A DNA stretch of 64,000 nucleotides from Blastopirellula sp. J2-11. GTDB lineage: Bacteria; Planctomycetota; Planctomycetia; Pirellulales; Pirellulaceae. The notes below the pieces were generated by a model, which saw only the letters and a program-made list of their open reading frames with translations, did not search any database and was not told where the DNA came from. The stretch covers positions 620,001-684,000 of the forward strand of contig NZ_CP097384.1 in assembly GCF_024584705.1 (NCBI RefSeq), read 5' to 3'. The translations under genes were made by a program, and so were the position numbers. This document shows, one piece after another, positions 7,604 through 16,733 of this stretch. Positions within the stretch are counted from its first letter, which is position 1. The number at the start of each line of letters is the position of its first letter.

Positions 7604-9259
7604 CTAATGGGGCACGTTCTCGTAAAGTCGCGTTAGCTCTTCTTGGCTCAATGCTCGATCGAAGATCGCCAACTCGTCAATTCGTCCGTGCCAATAACCG
7701 GGATTTTGCGGATCGGGTTGCGTGCAATCGGGGGAAAGTTTCGCGCCAATGCCGAGCGATTGGGGGCCATCGGTCGCCAGGCCGACGCACTCGGTTGACG
7801 CGATTTCTTGGCCGTTGCGATAGAGTCGCAACTGCTGACCATCGGCGACAAATGCGACGTGTTGCCATTGTCCGAGCGGCAAGGGTTCCTGCTCGCGAAG
7901 TTTGATGACGTTTTTGTCACGGTCGCGAACCTGGACTTCCAAGCCGCCGGCAAACTCATGCAGGCCAAAATGGAATTGTCCCCCCAGGCCAGACGGGAGA
8001 TCTTGTTCGTCAAATTCGATGGACCATTGTTTGGCGATCGCCGCCCAGTGGGGCCGGCTTTCGGCTTTGACCCAAGCGCAGACCGTGATCGCTCCGGTCG
8101 TAATCGGCTGATAGTTCGGAACTTTAGCGTAGGCGCCGGTCCCTGGTCCGCCAAGATAGAGCGAACTTCCAATGCGTCCCGGTTTGAAGGGAGCTTGAAC
8201 CATCCTGTCCTTCAGCAAGATCCCTGCAGAATGGTTGCTTCCTTGATCGGAGAGAGAAACGCCGTCCAAGGTGGGCGCCATTTGGAAAAACATCACCGGC
8301 TGCAGCTCGTTCATCATCTGTTCGTAGCCGATGTCTTGGCGGGGCGTTTCATTCAAGCGGCGCAAAAAACGATCAAGATCGATATCGATCCCTTCCGGAA
8401 TACCACTGGTTTGGCGAACGCGGGTCGCTTGATTGGAGACCAGTTGAAGTCTCTCCATGCCTTCGCGCGCCAGCTTCGGCGTGACTTTCACTTCACCACT
8501 AAAGACGTGAACTTCGCTCGCTCGATCGGGAGTGACTTCGACGGCAAATTCCGTCCCGAAGTCGGTAAGTTCAATCGAAGGGGTCTCGACAGAAAATCCT
8601 TCTCCTGCCGGTGATACGATGGCCGAGATTCGACCGCGATGCATGACCATTTTCATGTCGCTGACGATCTCAAAATCGGCTGGCGATTCGATTACGACTT
8701 CGACATCGTTGTCGAACGTGATCTCTGCGAAACCTTCAGAAAGCTCATATCGACCGTTCCGCAGCGCATCTCCCTGGTTAAGATCCAGCAGCAGATCCGA
8801 GACCAAGAGTTGCGCTCCCCGACCTTTGGAAAACAAACCAAAAACCGTTCGTTCGCTCCAGGGAATGCTGGTTGAATTCGGTTCAATCGTCGTGAGTTGC
8901 GGCTGCGTGGGAGATTTTTTGGAGATGGACGCCTGATAGACGCTCCAGACAAAAGTTGCGAGAAACAGCACCGTAGCGGCGAGAGCGCAAAGCTGCCAGC
9001 GTTGAGCGGACGACTTGACCGTTTGCTGGTTGCCTGTTGGGGAGGGCGCCGAAGTTGCCGACTCGAAGGGAGTTTCCGACAAAACTCCATGCTCCCAAGC
9101 GAGCATCGAATGAACTTGGCAGTTCTCGACGTAGTAGCGTTGCGCCTCGCGATCGTCACGTAAGAGATCGGCGAGACGACGCCGATCATCGTCCGAGATG
9201 CTGTCATCGAGCTGCGAATTGATTAACTCGCCAAGCTCTTTTCTCGTTTGCGGAGTCAT
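7604..9259 (-). CDS. FecR-domain protein with LamG/concanavalin-like C-terminal domain
   Basis: A 551-residue membrane protein. Residues 1-55 (LGELINSQLDDSISDDDRRR) form a short cytoplasmic segment typical of planctomycete sigma-factor partners. One transmembrane helix follows near 90-108 (LCALAATVLFLATFVWSVY). A FecR domain spans about 150-270, with TPSIELTDFGTEFAVEV. A LamG-like jellyroll domain occupies about 360-545 (ITTGAITVCAWVKAE, GQWQHVAFVADGQQLRLYRN, GRIDELAIFDRALSQEEL). The start codon overlaps the ECF sigma gene stop as ATGA, so the two are translationally coupled. By analogy it may anchor or inhibit the sigma factor and sense a carbohydrate or surface ligand; this is inference. 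Confidence 0.9.
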   Translation of the reverse strand: MTPQTRKELGELINSQLDDSISDDDRRRLADLLRDDREAQRYYVENCQVHSMLAWEHGVLSETPFESATSAPSPTGNQQTVKSSAQRWQLCALAATVLFLATFVWSVYQASISKKSPTQPQLTTIEPNSTSIPWSERTVFGLFSKGRGAQLLVSDLLLDLNQGDALRNGRYELSEGFAEITFDNDVEVVIESPADFEIVSDMKMVMHRGRISAIVSPAGEGFSVETPSIELTDFGTEFAVEVTPDRASEVHVFSGEVKVTPKLAREGMERLQLVSNQATRVRQTSGIPEGIDIDLDRFLRRLNETPRQDIGYEQMMNELQPVMFFQMAPTLDGVSLSDQGSNHSAGILLKDRMVQAPFKPGRIGSSLYLGGPGTGAYAKVPNYQPITTGAITVCAWVKAESRPHWAAIAKQWSIEFDEQDLPSGLGGQFHFGLHEFAGGLEVQVRDRDKNVIKLREQEPLPLGQWQHVAFVADGQQLRLYRNGQEIASTECVGLATDGPQSLGIGAKLSPDCTQPDPQNPGYWHGRIDELAIFDRALSQEELTRLYENVPH

Positions 9260-9774
9260 GATTGCGTAGCCTCGGTTTGGCCTTTGGTAACGCACCGGAG
9301 CAGGTTCTCACGGGCACGAAACAAGGTTTGTTTGACGGCGTTGACAGTTCTCTCGGTTTCGTGGGCGATCGATTCCAGGGTCGCTCCACGACGGTACCGA
9401 CGTTCGATGGCGCTTCTTTGCCGCTTGTTCAGTTTTTGGATGCATTCTCGCAATAGTCGCTGCCGCGCTGCAAACGTCTGGTCATTGTCGTGGGCGACCT
9501 GGGCCAGATCGCTCAACATGTCATCGTCAAAGATCAGTTTTTCACGGTGCTTGCGTTTGCGGTGCGCCAACACTTGAAAGTAGGCGATTCGAAACGACCA
9601 GGCGACAAAGTTGGTGCCGAGTTCAAAATCGCTGGCGCTGCGCCACAAGACGATGTTCGTTTGCTGCAAGACATCGTCCGCTTCGTTGCGGTCAAAGACC
9701 AACGATAATACGTAGGCGTAAAGCCGGCTCTGATGGGAAGTCAGAAGCTGGATAAATTCCCCTGCGTCATTCAT
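9256..9774 (-). CDS. ECF sigma factor coupled to FecR/LamG protein
   Basis: A 172-residue ECF-type sigma factor. Region 2 is at residues 10-75 (RLYAYVLSLVFDRNEADDVL, then FVAWSFRIAYFQVLAHRRK-like DNA-melting residues). Region 4 lies at about 110-165 (LNKRQRSAIERRYRRGATLE, then a helix-turn-helix ending VNAVKQTLFRARENL). It matches the planctomycete group of sigma factors encoded next to FecR-type membrane proteins. An AGGAA site precedes the start. It directs RNA polymerase to promoters not identifiable here. It is probably controlled by its overlapping FecR/LamG partner, and may serve the adjacent DUF1559/lipoprotein genes. Confidence 0.9.
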   Translation of the reverse strand: MNDAGEFIQLLTSHQSRLYAYVLSLVFDRNEADDVLQQTNIVLWRSASDFELGTNFVAWSFRIAYFQVLAHRKRKHREKLIFDDDMLSDLAQVAHDNDQTFAARQRLLRECIQKLNKRQRSAIERRYRRGATLESIAHETERTVNAVKQTLFRARENLLRCVTKGQTEATQS

Positions 9775-9923
9775 GAGGAATTCCTTGGGAATAATTCGGT
9801 GTCGCTTCCACTAGAAATCCATATTATCCAGAGGAGTATCGCCGGTTTGCATAGGGCGCCGACTGGGAATCGTCAGGCGCCAACAGCTTTTCGATCGGCG
9901 GGGCGTCTCTGGATGTAACATCG

Positions 9924-10358
9924 TCAATTGCTGGTCAAGTCAAAGTTGACGGTCGCGTTTCCCGGTTCGGCTTTCAAGCGAAGTTCGGAGTTTTCGCCGT
10001 AGTACTTTTTGGGAAGGCTTATATCGCCGGGCTTGATTTCTGACATCAAGCCATCAGCTTTTAGGTGGTCGGCCCGACCTTGGATTTCGACCCGATATTC
10101 GCCTGGGGCGAGCCAATCGTTATTGAGCGACATCTGGGCCTCGTAGTGGCCATTTTCGTCCGTGATGGCGGTCCCGCCGGGACCTTGATTAAGGGAAACG
10201 AAGGTCATGACGCTATTCGGCGCCGGATTGCCGTCAAAAGTCACGACGCCAGAGACATGCGAGTTGTCGCCGCTACTGCAACCTGCAAGCGTCACGCATG
10301 CGATTGACGCAAGCAAGAGCAGGGCGGTCCGACTACCTATCACTCGACTGCATTCCAT
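9924..10358 (-). CDS. Small lipoprotein with transthyretin-like fold (partner of DUF1559 pair 2)
   Basis: A 144-residue lipoprotein. The signal peptide ends in the lipobox LAGC near residue 26. The mature part starts with HVSGVVTFDGNPAPNSVMTF and continues with DENGHYEAQ and APGEYRVEIQG, the three-strand signature shared with the other paired lipoproteins in this window. Toward the C-terminus, GDISLPKKYYGENSELRLKA matches the common planctomycete ending of such domains. It follows the DUF1559 gene at 10591-11634 in the same orientation with a 232-base gap. Probable outer-membrane or periplasmic location; function unknown. Confidence 0.85.
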   Translation of the reverse strand: MECSRVIGSRTALLLLASIACVTLAGCSSGDNSHVSGVVTFDGNPAPNSVMTFVSLNQGPGGTAITDENGHYEAQMSLNNDWLAPGEYRVEIQGRADHLKADGLMSEIKPGDISLPKKYYGENSELRLKAEPGNATVNFDLTSN

Positions 10359-10590
10359 ATTGAATCATCCAGTTGCTGCGAAAAGAGCAGATATATTCTA
10401 AAAGACAAATCGACCAATCGTAGAATACGAAAGCGGGCCATGCGACTTGGTAATCCGCCATCCGCTCGGCGTGCGACTAATCGTACATCGCGAATGCTCA
10501 TTCCAGAAGCTCTCTCCGCTTTGCTGACAGCGAAGAGAGCTTTGGCAAGATCACCCCAGCCGTATCCGCGGATAGGCTAGTGGGAACGGC

Positions 10591-11634
10591 TTACTCTTCA
10601 TTGATGACATAACCGTCATTTCGGACGCACAATCGCTGATAGGTCCCGGAGTTGTTATCCACGGGATTGCCATTGCCGCTACTCCAAATCGTGTCGGAGA
10701 TTAAGCGAACCGAACCGTCGCACATGGCGAAGTTGACGCCTCCGGGATGATAGCTAGAAGTTCCGCACATGGCGCTCCAGTAACTGTTCGGAATCCTATT
10801 CGGCGCGTATTCAGGCTGGAAACTGCACTGTCGTCCTTGCGTGTTCCCCTGGATTTTCTGAATGACCATGATCGACCCGCCGGCAGTCTTCGCTTTCTCG
10901 TCGTATCGACGTTCGCCGAAGAGGATCGTGTTGGAAGTTCCGTCGGTGATTTTGCTCATGTTGAGTTTCTTAAAGCCAACAATCGCTCCGGTAGGATTGA
11001 AGGTATTGGTTTCAAGCGGGTGGTTGATGTCATCGTCGAGGTAACCTGGTCCATAATTCGCCACGTAATTCGCTTTGGCGGCGATCACGTCTTCGTGTTC
11101 CCAGAGGCAATACCATTCCTTATAGGTACCATACGTATCTTGCCAGCCGCCGGTCGCACAAACTTCGGGCGTCAGCGCCGGACCAACGTCGCTCGGGCAT
11201 GTGTAGCCATCGATCGAAGTGGCAAGCAGCTTTTTGTAGGCAGCTTGATCGGCCGCGTCGTTGTAACTGTCTCTGGCGCTCTTTTTCGACACGCCGAGCA
11301 AATCGTGCAACGGTTGCTGCTCGATGAACGGCAAGAGCAGCGCTCCCCAGCACCAAGGACTATCGACGTTATAGTCACCCTTGATGTATTGGACTAATTC
11401 AGGAAACCCGCCGAACGTGTCGTGATGGTTATGCGACGCCAGCGCGATCTGCTTCAGGTTGTTCGTACAGTTCATCCGGCGCGCCGCTTCTCGCGCTTGT
11501 TGGACCGCAGGCAGTAGCAGTGCGATCAAGACGCCGATGATCGCAATCACGACCAACAGCTCGACGAGGGTGAAACCGAGACGCGGCTTCGGCGCGACAC
11601 GATTCGAATTTCGGCTTTGTTCTGACAGTTGCAT
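10591..11634 (-). CDS. DUF1559 pseudopilin-like protein (pair 2)
   Basis: A 347-residue DUF1559 protein. The prepilin-like cleavage site PRLGFTLVELL lies near residue 20, followed by the hydrophobic helix and AVQQAREAARRMNCTNNLKQ. The C-terminal block SSYHPGGVNFAMCDGSVRLI is the usual DUF1559 ending. Six or more Cys in the variable middle region (for example YTCPSDVG, PEVCATGG, EWYCLWEH) suggest disulfides after export. No clear ribosome binding site is seen upstream of the ATG. It pairs with the lipoprotein gene downstream on the same strand. Confidence 0.92.
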   Translation of the reverse strand: MQLSEQSRNSNRVAPKPRLGFTLVELLVVIAIIGVLIALLLPAVQQAREAARRMNCTNNLKQIALASHNHHDTFGGFPELVQYIKGDYNVDSPWCWGALLLPFIEQQPLHDLLGVSKKSARDSYNDAADQAAYKKLLATSIDGYTCPSDVGPALTPEVCATGGWQDTYGTYKEWYCLWEHEDVIAAKANYVANYGPGYLDDDINHPLETNTFNPTGAIVGFKKLNMSKITDGTSNTILFGERRYDEKAKTAGGSIMVIQKIQGNTQGRQCSFQPEYAPNRIPNSYWSAMCGTSSYHPGGVNFAMCDGSVRLISDTIWSSGNGNPVDNNSGTYQRLCVRNDGYVINEE

Positions 11635-12296
11635 GGTAGGGGGCTTTCACTATTTGGGTCTAACGCCGCGGCTGAATCAGCACGGAAAAGAAAAAAATGA
11701 AGTAGGTGGATATAGCCGGCGTTCGGTTGGGGTTACGGGGTTGACCAAGAATAATTGAAAAGAAAACTTGATTACCCCCAAATAGGAATCCACTGCGGGA
11801 GGTCGCAGTTCAAATCAAGAAAACTTGTTAGAAAGTTTGGGGACTGAGACAACGCCGTGTTCACGGACGCTAGGGGCTCCATAACGTGATTTATGGGGCG
11901 AGAGCGGGATCTGCGGCGTACGATTACTCGGTGGAGCGATCGATTGGAGAGAGCGCCATTTACAAGGGGGATGAGAATCCTGGCGGCGACAGCGGAAGCC
12001 CGCAGGAATCGCTCTTCCTCTGTGAATAGGGCGCTTGCCGGGCTCCTCCACGTTACGACGCACCGAACCGAGAGACCTTTGCGCCAGAAATTGGCTCTAC
12101 TGATCGCGATCTGAAACAGGGAGATATGCTCGCGCAATGGAGGCCTTGGAGCGTGGCGCTGCGTACGGGAGTTCAGCTGGATCGCGGCGGCTCTTTGCAG
12201 ATCAATCAGCCGAACATGTTGTTGCTAAAATTGCGTGCTAAAGTTGAGGGCGCCGTTCTCGGGACGGATCTAAGGGATGTAGCGGAAAGTAGGTGA
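11635..12296. other. 662-base spacer without a supported gene, kup-side promoter element
   Basis: Open frames in both strands here have no recognisable domain, ribosome binding site or family motif, and none is called. An extended -10 element TGCTAAAAT at 12223-12231 faces the kup-like gene. I looked for a c-di-AMP (ydaO-type) riboswitch, a known regulator of potassium genes, and could not assemble its conserved core. Confidence 0.4.
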
Positions 12297-14195
12297 ATGT
12301 CGGTCGATCAGGCGACACCGGAAGGCGACCAGCGCCTTGGCTCTTGGGCCAAGTTGTCGTTGGTCGCGTTGGGAGTGGTCTACGGCGATATCGGCACTAG
12401 CCCTCTCTATGCGGTGCGTGAATGCTTTCGCGCCGAACACGCGGTCGCGGCCTCGCATGACCATGTCTTGGGAGTCCTCTCCCTTATTTTTTGGGCGCTG
12501 GCGATTGTCATATCGACCAAGTACCTCATCTTCATTCTGCAGGCAGACAATGAAGGAGAAGGGGGGATCCTGGCGCTGGCGGCGCTCGTCTCTTCCGACG
12601 AATCGAACGCGGGCTATCGCCGTTGGGCGATTTTCACGCTTGGCTTGCTAGGAGGAGCGTTGCTCTATGCCGACGGGATGATCACGCCGGCTATCTCGGT
12701 ACTCAGCGCGGTCGAAGGACTTGAAGTAGCCGCTCCTGCGCTCGATCCCTATATCGAGCCGATCACAATTGCGATCCTCGTCGGCTTGTTCCTGTTCCAA
12801 TCGCGCGGAACCGCGCGCGTCGGTACGGTGTTTGGTCCGATCATGTTGATCTGGTTCGCGACGTTGGCCTGTATGGGGATTCAGCAAATCATTCAAGCGC
12901 CGCAAGTTTTCCTGGCGATCAATCCGCTCTATGCGATTCGCCTATTGCTAGAAAATGGGCTGAGCGGCTATCTGGTATTGGGATCGGTATTTTTGGTGGT
13001 TACCGGCGGCGAAGCGCTGTACGCCGATATGGGCCATTTTGGCAAACAGCCGATCCGGATTAGTTGGTATTACGTCGTGCTGCCGGCGCTATTGCTCAAC
13101 TATTTTGGCCAGGGCGCTTTTCTGTTAGAGCATCCCGAAGGCGCCAGGAATCCGTTCTATCTCATGGCGCCAGGTTGGGCGCTCTATCCGCTGGTGATTT
13201 TATCAACGATGGCCACCGTCATCGCGTCGCAGGCGGTCATCACTGGAGCCTTTTCGTTAACGTTACAAGCGGTGCAGTTGGGCTACAGTCCACGCATGAC
13301 GATTCGGCATACGTCGGCCGAACAAATGGGGCAGATTTACATCCCCTTGGTCAATTGGGCGTTGATGTTCGCCTGCATCGGGTTGGTCCTCGGCTTCCGT
13401 TCGTCTGACAATCTGGCGGCGGCGTACGGCGTTGCGGTCACCATTACGATGGTGATCACGACGGTTCTCTTTTTTCTGCTAACGCGGATGCGTTGGAATT
13501 GGTCGCTGCCGGCGGCGCTGGGCGTTTGCGGAATCTTTCTGGCGGTGGACCTGGCGTTTTTGGGGGCGAACCTGTTCAAAATATCGAACGGGGGTTGGTT
13601 CCCTTTGCTGGTGGCCGGCGGCGCTTACACGTTGATGTCGACTTGGATGGCGGGCCAGCGGCTCTTGGCGAAGCGGCTGCGTGAGCGAGCGCTCTCCATC
13701 GAACTTTATATTGCCGATTTGATGAACGAGCCCCCGGTGCGCGTTTCTGGCGTTTCGATCTATTTGACCGGAAATCCGATCGGAACTCCTCCGGCGCTGC
13801 GGCACAATGTGCGACATAACAAAGTGCTGCACGAACAAATCGTCTTGCTGACGGTGGTGACCGCCAATGTGCCGCATGTGCGCCTGGCGAAACGAGTCGA
13901 GTTTGAAGAAATTGGCGAAGGGTTCTTTCGCATTCTGATCAACTACGGATTTATGGATACTCCCCATATCCCGCTGACGCTGGCGACATTGACCAACGCT
14001 CCGCTCAGCTTGCAGGGGGAAGACGTCACTTATTTTCTGGGGACCGAACGTCTGCTGGCGACCCACCGTCCTGGAATGGCCCTCTGGCGCGAGAAGCTGT
14101 TTGCGTGGATGTCGCGTAACGCGCAACCCGCGACCGCCTATTTTTATCTGCCGCCAGAGCAGGTGGTGGAGATCGGTTCGCAGGTGGAGCTCTAA
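12297..14195 (+). CDS. kup: Kup-family potassium uptake transporter
   Basis: A 632-residue member of the KUP/HAK/KT family of proton-coupled potassium importers in the inner membrane. The N-terminal family signature GVVYGDIGTSPLYAVRE is intact at residues 26-42. About twelve hydrophobic helices fill residues 20-460, including GGALLYADGMITPAISVLSA and GGEALYADMGHFG, both characteristic of Kup. The hydrophilic C-terminal domain follows (residues 470-632), with VSGVSIYLTGNPIGTPPAL, another conserved segment. The length is normal for the family. The gene is monocistronic in context: a long spacer lies upstream and the convergent aldolase gene is 99 bases away. Confidence 0.95.
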   Translation: MSVDQATPEGDQRLGSWAKLSLVALGVVYGDIGTSPLYAVRECFRAEHAVAASHDHVLGVLSLIFWALAIVISTKYLIFILQADNEGEGGILALAALVSSDESNAGYRRWAIFTLGLLGGALLYADGMITPAISVLSAVEGLEVAAPALDPYIEPITIAILVGLFLFQSRGTARVGTVFGPIMLIWFATLACMGIQQIIQAPQVFLAINPLYAIRLLLENGLSGYLVLGSVFLVVTGGEALYADMGHFGKQPIRISWYYVVLPALLLNYFGQGAFLLEHPEGARNPFYLMAPGWALYPLVILSTMATVIASQAVITGAFSLTLQAVQLGYSPRMTIRHTSAEQMGQIYIPLVNWALMFACIGLVLGFRSSDNLAAAYGVAVTITMVITTVLFFLLTRMRWNWSLPAALGVCGIFLAVDLAFLGANLFKISNGGWFPLLVAGGAYTLMSTWMAGQRLLAKRLRERALSIELYIADLMNEPPVRVSGVSIYLTGNPIGTPPALRHNVRHNKVLHEQIVLLTVVTANVPHVRLAKRVEFEEIGEGFFRILINYGFMDTPHIPLTLATLTNAPLSLQGEDVTYFLGTERLLATHRPGMALWREKLFAWMSRNAQPATAYFYLPPEQVVEIGSQVEL

Positions 14196-14294
14196 ACTGG
14201 ACGATTTGCACCTTTCACCAGTCTCGGCGACTTTTGGGAGCGGACAGCGATTCGTATGCGGTTCGATTTGTTCAGACGCGTTCTATTTTCGCTT

Positions 14295-15224
14295 CTAGAG
14301 CTTTAACGCAGGCTGCTCTTTCAGAGCATCTTCTAAATAGACCAACAAGCGATCGATCTCCATCGCCGTCTCACGATCCAGTTCCCACGCATAAGGAGTT
14401 CGGCGTCGAACCGAAGAGAAGAGTCCTCGCTTTTGCAGAATATACTTTTCGATCGCCAAAAATCCGTCCAGCCCGGCTTGCAGTTGCAGAGCAACGATAG
14501 CGCAGATGGGGAAATAAATGCGATACGCCAACGGGTCATTCCCTTGGCGCAGCGCTCGCCACAACGCGACAATTCCGTCGAGCAGATCGACGCCAGGCAT
14601 GGTCCCTTGAATTCCTCGCCGATAGCAGTCTATCAGCAAGATGCCGCCAGAGCCGTCGAAGATCTGCGCTTTGCCGCCGGTTTGCTCGCGCAAATCCGAG
14701 AGGTTCGGCCCGATGGGAGACGCTTCCGGTTTGAACAGGATTTTCGCGGCTCCAAACTCATCCACAAGCCGAGCGAAGAATGACGTCGAGATCGCGCGTC
14801 CCACATACGACGAAGCGTCTTGCACGATCAATGGCAAGTCGACGCGCCGCGCAAGTTGTGAAAAGTAGTCCCACAGCGCCGCTTCCGGTAGAGCGACGCT
14901 GATCGGCGGTATCGCCATGATCGCGCTGCATCCGCAGCGCGCGGCGTGCTCGCCATACTCAACTGCCTGGCGCGTTGTTTCGGCGCCGACGCTGGCGATC
15001 ACCGTGCCGCGGCCTGCGGTCATCGAGACCATCATCTCGGCCAGATCACAGCGCTCTGACGGCGAGAGTCGTAAGACTTCGGAGACCATCGCCGAGCAAA
15101 CGCCATCGGCGCCAACCTCAAAGATCCAATCGATCTCTTGTTGCAAGATGTCGACGTCGATCGTCTCATCGTCACGTAGCGGCGCGTGCAATACCGGAAG
15201 CACCCCTTGGATGGAACTGGTCAT
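14295..15224 (-). CDS. Dihydrodipicolinate synthase (DapA)-family aldolase/lyase
   Basis: A 309-residue TIM-barrel enzyme of the DHDPS/N-acetylneuraminate lyase superfamily, which uses a Schiff-base lysine to cleave or join pyruvate-containing substrates. The probable catalytic Lys lies in AAKILFKPEASP. The motif that usually reads YNxP is here VQDASSYVG, so this is not canonical DapA, and a sugar-acid aldolase role is more likely. Other matches are the start VLPVLHAPLRDDETIDVDIL and the GVCSAMVSEVLRLSPSERCD loop. It is the last gene of the five-gene operon starting at 21041 and is 45 bp after the ceramidase-like gene. It may cleave a 2-keto-3-deoxy acid made by the dehydratase at 16734. Confidence 0.85.
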   Translation of the reverse strand: MTSSIQGVLPVLHAPLRDDETIDVDILQQEIDWIFEVGADGVCSAMVSEVLRLSPSERCDLAEMMVSMTAGRGTVIASVGAETTRQAVEYGEHAARCGCSAIMAIPPISVALPEAALWDYFSQLARRVDLPLIVQDASSYVGRAISTSFFARLVDEFGAAKILFKPEASPIGPNLSDLREQTGGKAQIFDGSGGILLIDCYRRGIQGTMPGVDLLDGIVALWRALRQGNDPLAYRIYFPICAIVALQLQAGLDGFLAIEKYILQKRGLFSSVRRRTPYAWELDRETAMEIDRLLVYLEDALKEQPALKL

Positions 15225-15269
15225 CGAGCTTTCTCTATCGTGGAATTTTCAGGAAGCGTTTGGCGAGAG

Positions 15270-16697
15270 CTAGGCGTTTTGCAGGAGGGGACTCAATTCG
15301 GTAGGTGTCGCCAAGCGGTGCACCAATTGCGACATCGCTTCGATCGTCAATTCCAACGCTCCCAAATCAAACGGCGTTTGCATCACCGGATAGATGTCGT
15401 GATGGTAAAGCGGGGCAGGCGTCAAATAGCCGATCGATCCGTTCACCAGATTCATACAAACGATCGTTTGATCCGGAAACCGTCGGCGGAGCTCGACTTG
15501 CAAGGCCGAATACGATTCGGCCATGCTGCCGATCAAAATCGCATCCCCCAGCTTCCAGGCCCAAATTGGTAACGTGAACGTATCGTCATCTCCCAAGGCG
15601 ATGCGGATGTCACGTTTGCGGCGCAGTCGCTCGGCGATCGCTCGATTGGGGCACGCGATCCGCTGACGTTCTAACTCGGCGGCCGACGGCCAGTCTTTCA
15701 GCGGTACTTCGACGCTCGCCTGAAGCGCACGCAACTGCGTGTTAGGAGATGTCGGCGCGTGACGCCAGACCGCCAAAGGAGCGCCTGATTCCACTACCTT
15801 TTGGTAGGCTAACTGGGCGCCAACCGGTTCCATATTTTCTAACGTGGCCAAAGCGGCGTAAGCCAATTCGCGTCCATGGCGATCGACCGTCTCGGTGTCG
15901 GCGACATATTGATAGCGGGGCGCAAGGTCACCGGAAGCGCCTTGCATAAACAGAGCCGCGGCGCCGGTCTGCTGCGTGATCGTTTCGCGCATCGCGCCGA
16001 TATAGTCGGGAGAAATTGCTCGATTCTCCCACGCCAAGGTGGTCGGATGGCATGCGTAGTTCACTACCACGCCGCGCATTTTTCCGGTGATGTCGGTCAG
16101 CCGGCCGACGAGCAATGTGTTATCGGCGTGACCTTGCGGGTTGAATCCGCACAGAATCCGATCGGTATTGACGCTGGGATCGGTCAGATCGCGATTGGTC
16201 GCCAAATTGCATTGACCTGTCTGCCAGTCTAGCGTCGCGGCGAACGAATGGTCGAGCGCCGCTTGAATCACTTCGATCATCACGCGTTGGGTTCGTTCTA
16301 ACCAGTGCTGCTGAACTGCTTGACCAGGCAAGCCTGGATCAAGTTTCACCAACGGCGGCGATGCATGAGTGTGAGTGATGCCAAACAGGAAATCTTCAGG
16401 CGCCAGCGAAAACTCTTTTAAAACGCAGGCTTGAAACTCTTGAAATGTTTCCAGCGTTTGCCACCAACCGAGATCGGCGTCGATATAGACCAGCGGCGAA
16501 GAATTGTGGTCCGCTTGCAGCGTCAGCGCAGTAATGGTGAGCGGGCGGTGGATCGATTCGGCGACATCATGTTCCGCAGCGCCCCAGCAGCGTGAGTAGA
16601 CGCCGATCGGCGGAGTAATATCGGCCGTCGCAATCCCTGCGTAACCTGACCAGGCGGCGTGGGAGAAAGAAGTCGTTGCTGTTGCGGAGTTGCTCAT
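15270..16697 (-). CDS. Neutral/alkaline ceramidase-like amidohydrolase, no signal peptide
   Basis: A 475-residue protein resembling the N-terminal catalytic domain of neutral/alkaline non-lysosomal ceramidases. The start YAGIATADITPPIGVYSRCW is the family's N-terminal hallmark. THTHASPP supplies candidate zinc His residues, and VVNYACHPTTLAWENRAISP the second metal region with GDLAPRYQ downstream. The C-terminal immunoglobulin-like domain of true ceramidases is missing. Unlike most family members there is no signal peptide. It sits 36 bp after the dehydratase gene and 45 bp before the aldolase gene, so it probably acts on a sugar-derived amide or lactone in the cytoplasm and not on ceramide; this is inference. 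Confidence 0.8.
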   Translation of the reverse strand: MSNSATATTSFSHAAWSGYAGIATADITPPIGVYSRCWGAAEHDVAESIHRPLTITALTLQADHNSSPLVYIDADLGWWQTLETFQEFQACVLKEFSLAPEDFLFGITHTHASPPLVKLDPGLPGQAVQQHWLERTQRVMIEVIQAALDHSFAATLDWQTGQCNLATNRDLTDPSVNTDRILCGFNPQGHADNTLLVGRLTDITGKMRGVVVNYACHPTTLAWENRAISPDYIGAMRETITQQTGAAALFMQGASGDLAPRYQYVADTETVDRHGRELAYAALATLENMEPVGAQLAYQKVVESGAPLAVWRHAPTSPNTQLRALQASVEVPLKDWPSAAELERQRIACPNRAIAERLRRKRDIRIALGDDDTFTLPIWAWKLGDAILIGSMAESYSALQVELRRRFPDQTIVCMNLVNGSIGYLTPAPLYHHDIYPVMQTPFDLGALELTIEAMSQLVHRLATPTELSPLLQNA

Positions 16698-16733
16698 ATC
16701 GCTTGCTTTCTGAAAAACAGTCGCAGCCGCTTG

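Noticed and set aside
6772-7607. Long open frames through the 20-bp repeat on both strands as genes
   Set aside because: The unit contains no stop in any frame, so openness is automatic. There are no ribosome binding sites and the peptides are simple repeats.
11772-12137. A 121-residue minus-strand gene in the kup upstream spacer
   Set aside because: No domain, no ribosome binding site and no coding-type composition compared with neighbours.
11635-12296. A c-di-AMP riboswitch before the kup-like gene
   Set aside because: The gene context is right for a ydaO-type element but I could not place its conserved junction sequences and pseudoknot; only an extended -10 element was kept.
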